Part shown: positions 1 to 7,869 of the stretch, one piece after another
Layout: each line of letters begins with the position of its first letter
Position numbering within the stretch: position 1 is the stretch's first letter
From: Gluconacetobacter azotocaptans
GTDB lineage: Bacteria > Pseudomonadota > Alphaproteobacteria > Acetobacterales > Acetobacteraceae
DNA length: 64,000 bases
Direction: 5' to 3'
Assembly: GCF_014174355.1 (NCBI RefSeq)
Contig: NZ_JABEQF010000005.1
Coordinates: 310,001-374,000 of the forward strand
Program-made: the position numbers and the translations under genes
Notes under the pieces: model-generated
What the model was told of the DNA's origin: nothing
Seen by the model: only the letters and a program-made list of their open reading frames with translations
Database searches by the model: none

Positions 1-273
1 GACGACGATCCTGTCCGCCAGCGAAGCCTCCTCGACCGATTCCGTCGGATGGATCACCACGCCGTTCGAGGCCGCCACCTCGTCATGCGACAGGCCGACG
101 GTCGTCCAGCGATAGCATGCCCGGTCCGTCAGACTGTTGGCTGCGCGCAACGGCTCGATGACGGAACTGAACGCCATCATCGGAAATCCCGGGAAAACCA
201 GGATCGCAAACGTGATCGGCGACGTTTCCGGCGACGCGGCGGCATGCAACGATATCCGTGAAGCCAAAATCAA
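1..273 (-). CDS. GlxA/CdhR-type AraC-family transcriptional regulator, N-terminal part (cut by window edge)
   Basis: An open minus-strand frame runs off the left edge. It reads as the DJ-1/PfpI-like N-terminal domain of GlxA-family activators: ITFAILVFPGFPMMAFSSV, then IEPLRAANSLTDRACYRW, then EVAASNGVVIHPTE. In this family (GbdR, CdhR, SouR and relatives) the domain precedes a C-terminal AraC helix-turn-helix, which would lie outside the window. Upstream of codon 273 the frame is stopped near position 339 with no ATG or GTG, so the start must be one of three TTG codons (271-273, 265-267, 247-249); the first is reported. It diverges from the hydrolase at 397. Family call is good; the start and the ligand are unknown. 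Confidence 0.72.
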   Translation of the reverse strand, partial: MILASRISLHAAASPETSPITFAILVFPGFPMMAFSSVIEPLRAANSLTDRACYRWTTVGLSHDEVAASNGVVIHPTESVEEASLADRIVV

Positions 274-396
274 TGATCCGTTTTGAAGATTGAATAATCG
301 CGTATCCCATGATCCTGTATGCGCCGCCGGACATGGTCAACGGCAACGGGAAGCCACGCGCATCATTGCCGGCCCCATCGGCAAGGAAGGAAGAGT

Positions 397-1308
397 ATGT
401 CTGTTTCATGGTCTTTCTCTCCCGCGGCGCTGCTGCGGCAGCATCATGCGCGCGATGCCGCGCAGACCATGGGGCCGCTGCCGGACGATGTGACGGAGAC
501 GCCCTTCCCGCCATCCGGACTGTTTCGCGGCGGCCTGATGGCGGACCCGCACACGCGCCGCGGACAGGACGTCATCGTGTATTTCCACGGTGGGGGCTTC
601 ATCGCGGGGGGCCCGGAAACCCACCGCCATGTCACGGCATGGCTTGCCCACATGACGGGCCTGCGGGTGCTGTCGGCGCGCTATCGCCTGGTGCCCGAAC
701 ACCCTTTCCCCGCCCAGGCCGATGACGCCGTGGCGGCCTGCCGCGCGATGCTGGCCGTCATTGGAGAAGATGCGGGGATATTCCTGGCGGGGGATAGCGC
801 CGGCGCCTGCGTCAGCCTGTGGGGACTGCACCGCATGACCGTTGCGGAACGGCAAAAAGTACGCGGCCTGATTCTGTTTTATGGCGGATACGGACAGGTG
901 GAAAGCGAAAGCATCACGCGCCGCGGAACAGCGGAAAACGGGCTGGACAGTGGCACGCTCTCCATCATGTACGATCGTCTGCGCGGCGCGGGCCCCGAAG
1001 GCAATCCGGTCTGGCCGACCGCGTTCGCATCCCGGATCACGCAACCCGCCTATGTCGTCGCGGCGGAGCGGGATGCGATATTCGACGATTCAATACGGTT
1101 GTTCCACGCCATCGAAGGACAGAACCCACATTCACGGCTGGTCATCGTCCCCGATCAGGACCACAGTTTCCTCAAGGGAGCAGGACAGGACCCGACCGCA
1201 CAGATCGAACTGGCCCGCGCTTCGACATGGATTGGTACATTGACGGCCCAGGGACCGCTTTCGACGCCCGGGCCGGGCGACCGGCCGGCACACGCGCTCC
1301 ACAGCTGA
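397..1308 (+). CDS. alpha/beta hydrolase, hormone-sensitive-lipase-like esterase
   Basis: A 303-residue cytoplasmic esterase/lipase-like hydrolase. The oxyanion-hole motif HGGG lies at residues 64-67, the nucleophile elbow GDSAG at 132-136 (Ser134), and the C-terminal acid and base appear in AERDAIFDDS and DQDHSFLKG. The size is usual for the HSL/type IV esterase family. The ATG at 397 is preferred over the longer frame from 319 because GGAAGGAAGAG sits just upstream and the extra N-terminus does not look like protein. The gene is divergent from the GlxA-type regulator, which may control it. The substrate cannot be read from the sequence; short-chain ester hydrolysis is the family expectation. 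Confidence 0.85.
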   Translation: MSVSWSFSPAALLRQHHARDAAQTMGPLPDDVTETPFPPSGLFRGGLMADPHTRRGQDVIVYFHGGGFIAGGPETHRHVTAWLAHMTGLRVLSARYRLVPEHPFPAQADDAVAACRAMLAVIGEDAGIFLAGDSAGACVSLWGLHRMTVAERQKVRGLILFYGGYGQVESESITRRGTAENGLDSGTLSIMYDRLRGAGPEGNPVWPTAFASRITQPAYVVAAERDAIFDDSIRLFHAIEGQNPHSRLVIVPDQDHSFLKGAGQDPTAQIELARASTWIGTLTAQGPLSTPGPGDRPAHALHS

Positions 1309-1329
1309 GCGAACGTACAAAGGCGTCCT

Positions 1330-2487
1330 TCAAACTGCCAGCGCGTCGATCATCCGGGCCAGAAAGCGGTCCCCCTCCGCCAGTTCGGCGCGCGTGATAT
1401 ATTCGTCGGGCTTGTGCGCCCTGTCGATCGACCCGGGGCCACAGATGATGCAGGGCAGGCCGAGCTGTTCCTGGAACAACCCGGCCTCGGTCCCGAAACC
1501 GACGCTGACGACCTCGTTCCGCCCCGCCGCCGCCAGACCCAGCGCGCAGACGTCGGAGCCGGTGTCCGGCACCAGCCCCGGATAGGCGTTATCCACCGCG
1601 ATCGCGATCTCGCCACCGGGGCCGGAAGGCGGGGCGCGTTCGGCGACGATGTGCGCCGCGGCCTGACGCAGCCGTTCCAGATAGGGCGCGGAGTCGTCGC
1701 CCGGCAGCAGGCGCATCTCGAACGCGACCTGGCAGCGGTCGGGCACGATGTTCAGCGCGGTGCCGCCCTGGATGATGCCCACCTGCACGGTGCCGAACGG
1801 CACGGCATAGCCGTCGGCGCGCGCGCCGTCCCGTTCCAGGTCGCGTTGCAGGGCCTCGATCGCGCGCACCATGTCGGCCGCCATCAGGATCGCGTTCTGA
1901 CCCAGATACGGATTGGCCGAATGGGCCGCCCGCCCGGTGCAGGTGATGGTCGCCGCGACCTTTCCCTTGTGCCCCACCGCAACGTGCAGATCGGTCGGTT
2001 CGCCCACCACGCAGCCCGCCGCGCGGAACCCGTCATCGCGCAACTGCCGCAGCAGCGAGCGCACGCCGACGCAGCCGATTTCCTCGTCATACGACACGGC
2101 CAGATGCAGCGGACGCGCCAGCGCCGGGCGCCCCGCCGCCTCGTGCGCCGCCGTCATCATGCAGGCCAGGAACCCCTTCATGTCGCTGCTGCCGCGCCCA
2201 TACAGCCGGCCGTCGCGTTCGGTCAGAACGAAGGGATCGGACGCCCAGTCCTGCCCCGCCACCGGCACCACGTCGCTGTGCGCCGACAGCACGATGCCGT
2301 CGTCGCGGTCGGGGCCGATGGTGGCCAGCAGGCTGCCGCGCCCCGGCACGTCGCCCGGCAGGCGGCGGATGCGCGCCCCGGTCGCCGCCAGTTCGCCCTC
2401 GACCCAGTCCAGCAGCGGCAGGTTGGTCTGCCGGCTGATGGTGGGGAAAGCCACCAGGCGGGCCAGGAAATCGACGGTCCGGCTCAT
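1330..2487 (-). CDS. argE: acetylornithine deacetylase (M20 metallopeptidase family)
   Basis: A 385-residue M20 deacetylase of the ArgE/DapE group. Visible metal and catalytic residues: His70 and Asp72 in LSAHSD, the bridging Asp102 in GRGSSDMKGF, and the Glu pair 135-136 in YDEEIGC. ArgE removes acetate from N-acetylornithine in arginine synthesis. The genome also has argJ (31131), which recycles that acetyl group, so this enzyme may instead deacylate another N-acyl amino acid. The ATG at 2487 overlaps the stop of the upstream permease (ATGA), showing translational coupling with a nucleobase-type permease, which also argues for a catabolic substrate. Longer in-frame starts would lie inside the permease gene. 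Confidence 0.8.
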   Translation of the reverse strand: MSRTVDFLARLVAFPTISRQTNLPLLDWVEGELAATGARIRRLPGDVPGRGSLLATIGPDRDDGIVLSAHSDVVPVAGQDWASDPFVLTERDGRLYGRGSSDMKGFLACMMTAAHEAAGRPALARPLHLAVSYDEEIGCVGVRSLLRQLRDDGFRAAGCVVGEPTDLHVAVGHKGKVAATITCTGRAAHSANPYLGQNAILMAADMVRAIEALQRDLERDGARADGYAVPFGTVQVGIIQGGTALNIVPDRCQVAFEMRLLPGDDSAPYLERLRQAAAHIVAERAPPSGPGGEIAIAVDNAYPGLVPDTGSDVCALGLAAAGRNEVVSVGFGTEAGLFQEQLGLPCIICGPGSIDRAHKPDEYITRAELAEGDRFLARMIDALAV

Positions 2488-3917
2488 GGCCCGTTCCCCG
2501 CGGCGACGGGCGCCCCGCCATCGGGCACGACGCCCGACACGTCGTTCAGGCCGGCGCGCGCGGCCATCCACAGATAGAGCGGCGCCGTCACCGCCAGCCC
2601 CACCAGCCAGGACAGGTCGATCCCGCCCATCGCCCGCGCCAGCGGGCCGGTATAGAGCGCGTTCGACAGGAACGGCACCTGCACCGCGATCCCGACTGCG
2701 TAGCAGATCATCGCCGGTCCGTTGACGTAGCCGTAGATCCCGCCATCCGCCTGGAAGAACGAGTCCACGTCATAGGCGCCATGCCGGACGAGGTAGTAAT
2801 CCACCAGATTGATCGCGGTCCACGGCACCAGCACCGCCATCAGCAGGTTCAGGAATTCGGTATAGCTTTCCATGAAACTGCCGGCGAAGAACAAGGCCAT
2901 CAGCAGGGCGGCGACCATCAGGACCACGGCCATGCCCACCCGCCAGCCCGGTCCGAAACGGGCATGCGGCCAGAAGGTCTGGAGCACCGTCAGCGACGAC
3001 AGCGTGCCGCAATACACGTTCATCGCATCGGTCACCGCGATGCCCACCGACAGGATCACCATGACCGGCATCGCCGCGGGGCCGAGCAGGCCCGACATCG
3101 TCGCGACCACCGGCGCGCCGTGCGCCAGCCCGCCCAGCACCACCCCCAGCGCCATCGGCAGGGCCGACCCCAGCACCGTCCCCCAGTAGGTGGCATGGAA
3201 CGCCATGCGCATCCCGCGTTCGTCCGCCGGCATGTAGCGCGAATAATCCGAGACGTACGGCGCATAGGCGATCTGCCACAGGGCCGAGACCGAGAACGCG
3301 CCCAGGATGCCGGTGACGGACGCGCCGCCCGACGTCCAGCCCACCATCCCGCCGGCCCGCACGCCCACCCACAGCAGCGACAGCAGCACCGCCCCGCCGC
3401 ACAGCACCGTCATCATCCGGGTTGCGGCATGGATCAGGCGATATCCCCAGATGACGGGCGGCACGACCAGCGCGGCGATGATCAGGATGCCCGGCATGCG
3501 CCCCAGGCCCGGCGCCATGCTCTGCAGCCCCTCGCCCCCCAGCACCAGGTTCGACGCGGCGAAGCCCACGTACATCACCACCATCAGCACGGTCACCGGC
3601 ACCGCGCCCAGCGATCCGAACTGGCCGCGCGTCTGCACCATCTGCGGCACCCCCAGGCCCGGCCCCTGCGCCGCGTGCAGGGCCATGAAGACGGCGCCCA
3701 CCAGATTGCCCACCACGACGGCCAGCAGGCCCACCAGCGGCGAAAGATGGAAGACAGTTGTCGCCAGCGCGCCGGTCACGACCGTCAGCATCATCATGTT
3801 GGACCCGAACCAGACGGTGAACAGATCGCGCGACCGGCCATGCCGCTGGGCATGCGGGATGCGATAGATCGTTCCCGTCTCGATTCCGGCCGCAGCGCCC
3901 TCTGTCGTCAGAGCCAT
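2484..3917 (-). CDS. NCS1-family cytosine/purine/hydantoin-type permease
   Basis: A 477-residue polytopic inner-membrane protein with about twelve hydrophobic segments, of the length and pattern of nucleobase:cation symporter-1 proteins (CodB, Mhp1 and relatives). The N-terminal segment SRDLFTVWFGSNMM and the helix containing QIAYAPYVSDYSRYMP resemble the family. The ATG at 3917 has AGGACGG directly upstream; the frame extends further but without a better start. It overlaps the ArgE-like gene by 4 bp. Substrate is unknown: cytosine, purines, allantoin or hydantoins are all handled by relatives, and the coupled M20 enzyme suggests an N-carbamoyl or N-acyl compound (inference). Confidence 0.85.
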   Translation of the reverse strand: MALTTEGAAAGIETGTIYRIPHAQRHGRSRDLFTVWFGSNMMMLTVVTGALATTVFHLSPLVGLLAVVVGNLVGAVFMALHAAQGPGLGVPQMVQTRGQFGSLGAVPVTVLMVVMYVGFAASNLVLGGEGLQSMAPGLGRMPGILIIAALVVPPVIWGYRLIHAATRMMTVLCGGAVLLSLLWVGVRAGGMVGWTSGGASVTGILGAFSVSALWQIAYAPYVSDYSRYMPADERGMRMAFHATYWGTVLGSALPMALGVVLGGLAHGAPVVATMSGLLGPAAMPVMVILSVGIAVTDAMNVYCGTLSSLTVLQTFWPHARFGPGWRVGMAVVLMVAALLMALFFAGSFMESYTEFLNLLMAVLVPWTAINLVDYYLVRHGAYDVDSFFQADGGIYGYVNGPAMICYAVGIAVQVPFLSNALYTGPLARAMGGIDLSWLVGLAVTAPLYLWMAARAGLNDVSGVVPDGGAPVAAGNGP

Positions 3918-4117
3918 CCGTCCTGTCCCCTGTCCTGGCTGCCGGATCGGTCCGGGCAGGCGAAATGCGCCGCCGCGGCGCGACATCATGTTTCACGACC
4001 CGATCCGTTCACGCAACAGATGCGCAGGCGGCCGCACGGCGCAACTTCATAATCATGACGCGCAAGCGCGGTTTCGCCGGGGATCAGGCCATCCTTGCAG
4101 CAATGACCGCTACGCGA

Positions 4118-4375
4118 TCAATCGAACGGATTGCGTACCCGGTCCGGCGCTTTCGGGCCGGGCACGGCGTCCGGCAGGCCAGGGTCGGCTTCCAGCGCCG
4201 CGACCACGCCCTGCAGCATCGCCAGCAGGCGACGCGCGCGGTCCAGCCCCGACCGGTCGCGCGTCAGGTCGGTCCGGCCGTAGAACGCGATGGCGTCGCG
4301 CCCGTTCTCGATCGTCATGCCGTCGATGGTTTCCGACATCGTGTCGTCGGCGAACGGTACCAGGCGTCGCGTCAT
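4118..4375 (-). CDS. hypothetical small protein
   Basis: An 85-residue protein, no signal peptide or membrane segment. It begins TRRLVPFADDTMSETIDG and ends in a charged, proline-rich tail. Its ATG at 4375 lies 5 nt after the stop of the nuclease gene, so it is probably the last gene of the same transcript as the reductase and nuclease upstream. No domain recognised. Codon use looks like that of a real gene. Between it and the NCS1 permease start (3918-4117) there is about 200 nt of non-coding sequence that probably carries the permease promoter. Confidence 0.6.
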   Translation of the reverse strand: MTRRLVPFADDTMSETIDGMTIENGRDAIAFYGRTDLTRDRSGLDRARRLLAMLQGVVAALEADPGLPDAVPGPKAPDRVRNPFD

Positions 4376-4380
4376 GTTCC

Positions 4381-5235
4381 CTACCCCTTCAGCCATCTGC
4401 GCCACAGGCGCTCGATCTCGCGCATCTGCCGGCGCGTCGTGCGATCGGCCGGCCCGGCATCGGGATGCGGCAGGTCGAAGCGGGCCGCCTTTACCGCATC
4501 CGGCAGGGCGGGAAACGGATCGATCCCCACCACACGGATCAGCGTGTCCACCGTCACTTCGTTGCAGGTCGGGCGCACGGCGCGGTTGCGGCAGACATAG
4601 ACCCCGGCCCCGTTCCGCGCCGGGTCATAGACCGCCTTCCATGTCGAGGTCGGCACCAGCACATGGCCGCCGATGCGCGACAGGTCGCGCGCGTGAAAGG
4701 CCGGGCCGGTGACGACGTACAGATCGCCGTCCCGCCGGGCCAGCTTCCGCACCGCCTCCTCGATCCCGGCCCAGATGCCCCGGTTCAGGTCGCCGGCCTG
4801 CGGCACGATATTGGACAGCAGGAAGCTCTCCTGCTGCGCCGCGTCGTCGGGCATGTCGCCCGAGGGCGCCATATGGCCCCGATCATAGCCCGAACGGCGA
4901 AAATCATCGATTTCGGCCCGGTCGGACGGCGGCAGGCGCTGATCGGCAGCGAAAACGCCCGTACGCGGCACGGAACCGGCGGCCGCGACGGCCGCCGCCG
5001 TCAGATGTTCGGCCGACCACAGCGGACCGCGCGACACGCCCGACGCCAGCACGGCATAGGCCCGATTGCACAGCAGATGCGTCCGCACCGCCAGCGCCGG
5101 CCGCGCGAGCGTCGGCAAGGCATCACCGACACCGAACGCCGGGCACGCCGCCTGCGCCCACGCGCGATCGGGGGCCAGGGCCAGGCACAGCAGCGCAAGG
5201 CCGATGCGGATGCCGCGCGGGCGGCGGCAGGGCAC
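4381..5235 (-). CDS. secreted DNA/RNA non-specific endonuclease (NUC1/NucA family)
   Basis: A beta-beta-alpha-metal endonuclease, 284 residues from the proposed GTG start. A signal peptide (RRPRGIRIGLALLCLALA, cleavage near AWAQA) sends it to the periplasm or outside. The hallmark DRGH is at residues 118-121 with His121 as general base; Asn151 and Glu159 in LNRGIWAGIEE supply the usual metal-ligand context. The GTG at 5235 lies 6 nt downstream of the reductase stop at 5241; the longer frame would sit inside that gene. Such enzymes cut DNA and RNA without sequence preference, for nutrient scavenging or competition. Position inside an amino-acid catabolic gene run is unusual. Confidence 0.85.
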   Translation of the reverse strand: MPCRRPRGIRIGLALLCLALAPDRAWAQAACPAFGVGDALPTLARPALAVRTHLLCNRAYAVLASGVSRGPLWSAEHLTAAAVAAAGSVPRTGVFAADQRLPPSDRAEIDDFRRSGYDRGHMAPSGDMPDDAAQQESFLLSNIVPQAGDLNRGIWAGIEEAVRKLARRDGDLYVVTGPAFHARDLSRIGGHVLVPTSTWKAVYDPARNGAGVYVCRNRAVRPTCNEVTVDTLIRVVGIDPFPALPDAVKAARFDLPHPDAGPADRTTRRQMREIERLWRRWLKG

Positions 5236-5240
5236 GCGGT

Positions 5241-6146
5241 TCAGACGGCCCCCATCTGCCGCAGCGCCACTCGGCAGGCGGCCAGATCCCACGCGGCGCA
5301 ACCCACGCTCTTGAACACCACCGGCCGTTCGGCCGGCGGCGGAGGGCCGTCGATCGCATCGACCAGGGGGCGAACCTGGTCCCACGACACGCCGGCCTGG
5401 ATGTAGTCCCCGGCCTCGACCGGCGCACCCACCGGGTCGTCGACATACAGGACGCTGCCGCCGATGGTGGTGGCGCCGATTTCCACCATGTCGGGACGAA
5501 AGGCTCCGACCCCGACGATCAGGCGCCCGGGCCAGGCCGGCAGGTCATACAGCGGCACATGCGACGTCGTGACCAGGATCACCACATCCACATCGCCCGG
5601 ATCGTCGCCGGCCGACACGCAGCCGACCGGCAGGCCCGTCCGCTCGGTCACCGCGCGTTCGCGGGCCACGGAACGCCCCTGCACGAACACCGCCGCCTGG
5701 GGCCAGGTGTCGGCCAGGGCCTGGACATGGGCATCGGCCTGCGCGCCGGTGCCGATGACCAGGATGCGGCGCGGGGCATGGGGCAGCAGCCGGCGTATCC
5801 CCACCAGCGTCACCGCCGCCGTCCGGCGCCCAGTCGTCACCGGGCCGTCCAGGGTGAACAGCAATTGCCCGGTCCGCGCGTCGCCGCACGTCACCTGCCC
5901 GTGGATGGCCGGCAGGCCCTGGGCGGGATTGTCCGGATAGACGGTGACCAGCTTGTGGCACAGCAGATCCGGGCCGGCGCAGGGCATGGACAGCAGCACG
6001 CCCGCGCCCGACGGCGCCTGCATCACCTGCCGTTCGGGGCACAGGATGGCGCCGTCGCGATAGGCCGGCATCGCCGCCTCCAGCGCCTCGACCAGACCGG
6101 CGTAGGGCAGAAGCCCGGCCGTCGCCTTTGCATCGTACGTGTTCAT
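5241..6146 (-). CDS. ornithine cyclodeaminase/mu-crystallin family; likely Delta1-piperideine-2-carboxylate / Delta1-pyrroline-2-carboxylate reductase
   Basis: A 301-residue member of the ornithine cyclodeaminase/mu-crystallin family. The Rossmann nucleotide-binding turn is in RRILVIGTGAQADAH, and KLVTVYPDN plus the GADRPDM-like segment GAFRPDMVEIG are family landmarks. Many bacterial members reduce cyclic imines (DpkA/LhpI type) rather than deaminate ornithine. The next genes upstream on the same strand are an ALDH7 dehydrogenase and a FAD amine oxidase, which makes reduction of piperideine-2-carboxylate to L-pipecolate in D-lysine breakdown the best guess. Pyrroline-2-carboxylate from 3-hydroxyproline is the main alternative. 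The start at 6146 is chosen because the earlier frame lies in a repeat-rich intergenic segment. Confidence 0.8.
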   Translation of the reverse strand: MNTYDAKATAGLLPYAGLVEALEAAMPAYRDGAILCPERQVMQAPSGAGVLLSMPCAGPDLLCHKLVTVYPDNPAQGLPAIHGQVTCGDARTGQLLFTLDGPVTTGRRTAAVTLVGIRRLLPHAPRRILVIGTGAQADAHVQALADTWPQAAVFVQGRSVARERAVTERTGLPVGCVSAGDDPGDVDVVILVTTSHVPLYDLPAWPGRLIVGVGAFRPDMVEIGATTIGGSVLYVDDPVGAPVEAGDYIQAGVSWDQVRPLVDAIDGPPPPAERPVVFKSVGCAAWDLAACRVALRQMGAV

Positions 6147-6149
6147 GAC

Positions 6150-6295
6150 GGATGTTCCGGTCAGATCAGGGACAGGATCGGGCTTGGCCCGAACCCGCCA
6201 GGGTCCGAGGCCCTGGACCCCGATCATGGGTAAGCAGATCGGTTGCCAAAGGCCAATGGCCTTTGGCGGGTTTCAGGGCCGAACCCTGAGGCGTA
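6150..6295. repeat. intergenic run of short inverted repeats
   Basis: Between the reductase and the ALDH7 gene lie several back-to-back hairpins: CCAGGG/CCCTGG (6198-6203 with 6211-6216), a perfect 10-bp pair GCCAAAGGCC/GGCCTTTGGC with a 3-nt loop (6245-6267), and CAGGG/CCCTG near 6274-6288. None is followed by a T-run on either strand, so they do not read as intrinsic terminators. The style (hairpins made of GGGTCCGAGGCCC-like blocks) resembles dispersed intergenic repeats seen in acetic acid bacteria; this is recollection, not tested here. Confidence 0.5.
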
Positions 6296-6296
6296 A

Positions 6297-7823
6297 CTAC
6301 CCGATATCGAACGACACGCCCTGCGCCAGCGGCAGGGTGGAGCCGTAATTGATCGTGTTGGTCGCCCGGCGCATATAGCCCTTCCACGCGTCCGAGCCGG
6401 ATTCGCGGCCGCCGCCGGTTTCCTTCTCGCCACCGAAGGCACCGCCGATCTCGGCCCCCGACGTGCCGATATTGACGTTGGCGATGCCGCAATCGGACCC
6501 GGCCGCCGACAGGAAGCGTTCGGCCTGCCGCAGGTCGGTGGTGAAGACCGCCGAGGACAGGCCCTGCGGCACCGCGTTCTGTGCGGCGATCGCCTGGTCC
6601 AGATCGGTGTATTTCATGACATACAGGATGGGCGCGAACGTCTCGTCCACCACGGGGCCCGCCTGTTCGGCCATTTCGACCAGGGCCGGACGGGCGTAGA
6701 ACGCGTCGGGGAAATCCTCGGCCTTTTCGCGATTGCCGCCGGTCACGACGCCCCCCAGGGCGCGCGCCGCATCCAGCGCCTGCTGCATGCGCTCCATCGC
6801 CGCCGCGTCGATCAGCGGCCCGACCAGATTGCCCTCGTCCAGCGGGCTGCCGACCGTCACCGATTCGTACGCCGATTTCAGGCGCGCCACGAAGCCGTCA
6901 TAGATGCTGTCATGCACGAACAGGCGACGCAGCGTGGTGCAGCGCTGCCCCGCCGTGCCCATGGCGGCAAAGGCGACGCCGCGCAGGGTCAGTTCCAGAT
7001 CGGCCGAGGGCGTCACGATGGCGGCATTGTTGCCGCCCAGTTCCAGGATGGCGCGGGCGAAGCGGGCGGCCAGGCGCTGGCCGACCGCGCGGCCCATCGC
7101 CGTCGATCCCGTGGCCGACACCAGCGGCACGTCCGGATGATCGACCAGGATCTCGCCGATTTCGCGCCCGCCATTCAGCAGGACCAGCAGCCCGTCGGGC
7201 ACGGCGCTCCCCGATGCCGCGAAACGGGCGGCGGCGCGGCGGAAGATGGCCGCGCAGGCCAGGGCGGTCAGCGGCGTCTTCTCGGACGGCTTCCAGACGA
7301 CCGAATTGCCGCAGACCAGCGCCAGCGCCGCGTTCCACGACCAGACCGCCACCGGAAAGTTGAAGGCCGAGATCACACCCGTCACGCCCAGCGGGTGCCA
7401 CGTCTCCATCATGCGGTGCTCGGGCCGTTCGGTCATGATGGTCAGACCGTGCAACTGGCGCGACAGACCGACGGCGAAGTCGCAGATATCGATCATCTCC
7501 TGGACCTCGCCCAGCCCTTCGGACGGGGACTTGCCGACCTCGATCGACACCAGGCGGCCCAGGGCCTCCTTGCCGGCGCGCAGTTCCTCGCCCAGCAGAC
7601 GCACCAGTTCGCCCCGGCGCGGCGCGGGCACCAGCCGCCAGGCCAGGAAGGCGGCGCGGGCGGCGGCGATGCCCTCATGCGCCACCTGCGGCGTCGCGGC
7701 GACCACCCGCGCGATCTCGCGCCCATCGACCGGCGAGCGAACGGGCATATCGCCGGCCAGCGCGTCGGCCGGAATGTCGAGCGAGGCCAGAAGGGAGCGG
7801 GTTTCGGCGGAAAGATCGGGCAT
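6297..7823 (-). CDS. amaB: ALDH7-family aldehyde dehydrogenase, probable alpha-aminoadipate-semialdehyde dehydrogenase
   Basis: A 508-residue NAD-dependent aldehyde dehydrogenase of the antiquitin (ALDH7) group. Glu261 in LELGGNN is the general base and Cys295 in AGQRCTT the catalytic thiol. The segment with NIGTSGAEIGGAFGGEKETGG and the ending after RRATNTINYG are typical of ALDH7, which oxidises alpha-aminoadipate semialdehyde (the open form of Delta1-piperideine-6-carboxylate) to alpha-aminoadipate. The FAD oxidase upstream and imine reductase downstream complete a pipecolate route. The ATG at 7823 is the natural start. Co-transcribed with the oxidase (46 nt gap). Confidence 0.88.
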   Translation of the reverse strand: MPDLSAETRSLLASLDIPADALAGDMPVRSPVDGREIARVVAATPQVAHEGIAAARAAFLAWRLVPAPRRGELVRLLGEELRAGKEALGRLVSIEVGKSPSEGLGEVQEMIDICDFAVGLSRQLHGLTIMTERPEHRMMETWHPLGVTGVISAFNFPVAVWSWNAALALVCGNSVVWKPSEKTPLTALACAAIFRRAAARFAASGSAVPDGLLVLLNGGREIGEILVDHPDVPLVSATGSTAMGRAVGQRLAARFARAILELGGNNAAIVTPSADLELTLRGVAFAAMGTAGQRCTTLRRLFVHDSIYDGFVARLKSAYESVTVGSPLDEGNLVGPLIDAAAMERMQQALDAARALGGVVTGGNREKAEDFPDAFYARPALVEMAEQAGPVVDETFAPILYVMKYTDLDQAIAAQNAVPQGLSSAVFTTDLRQAERFLSAAGSDCGIANVNIGTSGAEIGGAFGGEKETGGGRESGSDAWKGYMRRATNTINYGSTLPLAQGVSFDIG

Positions 7824-7869
7824 CGGATATCCTGTCAGAACATTGGTCGCACAAAAAATGGGAAACGGG

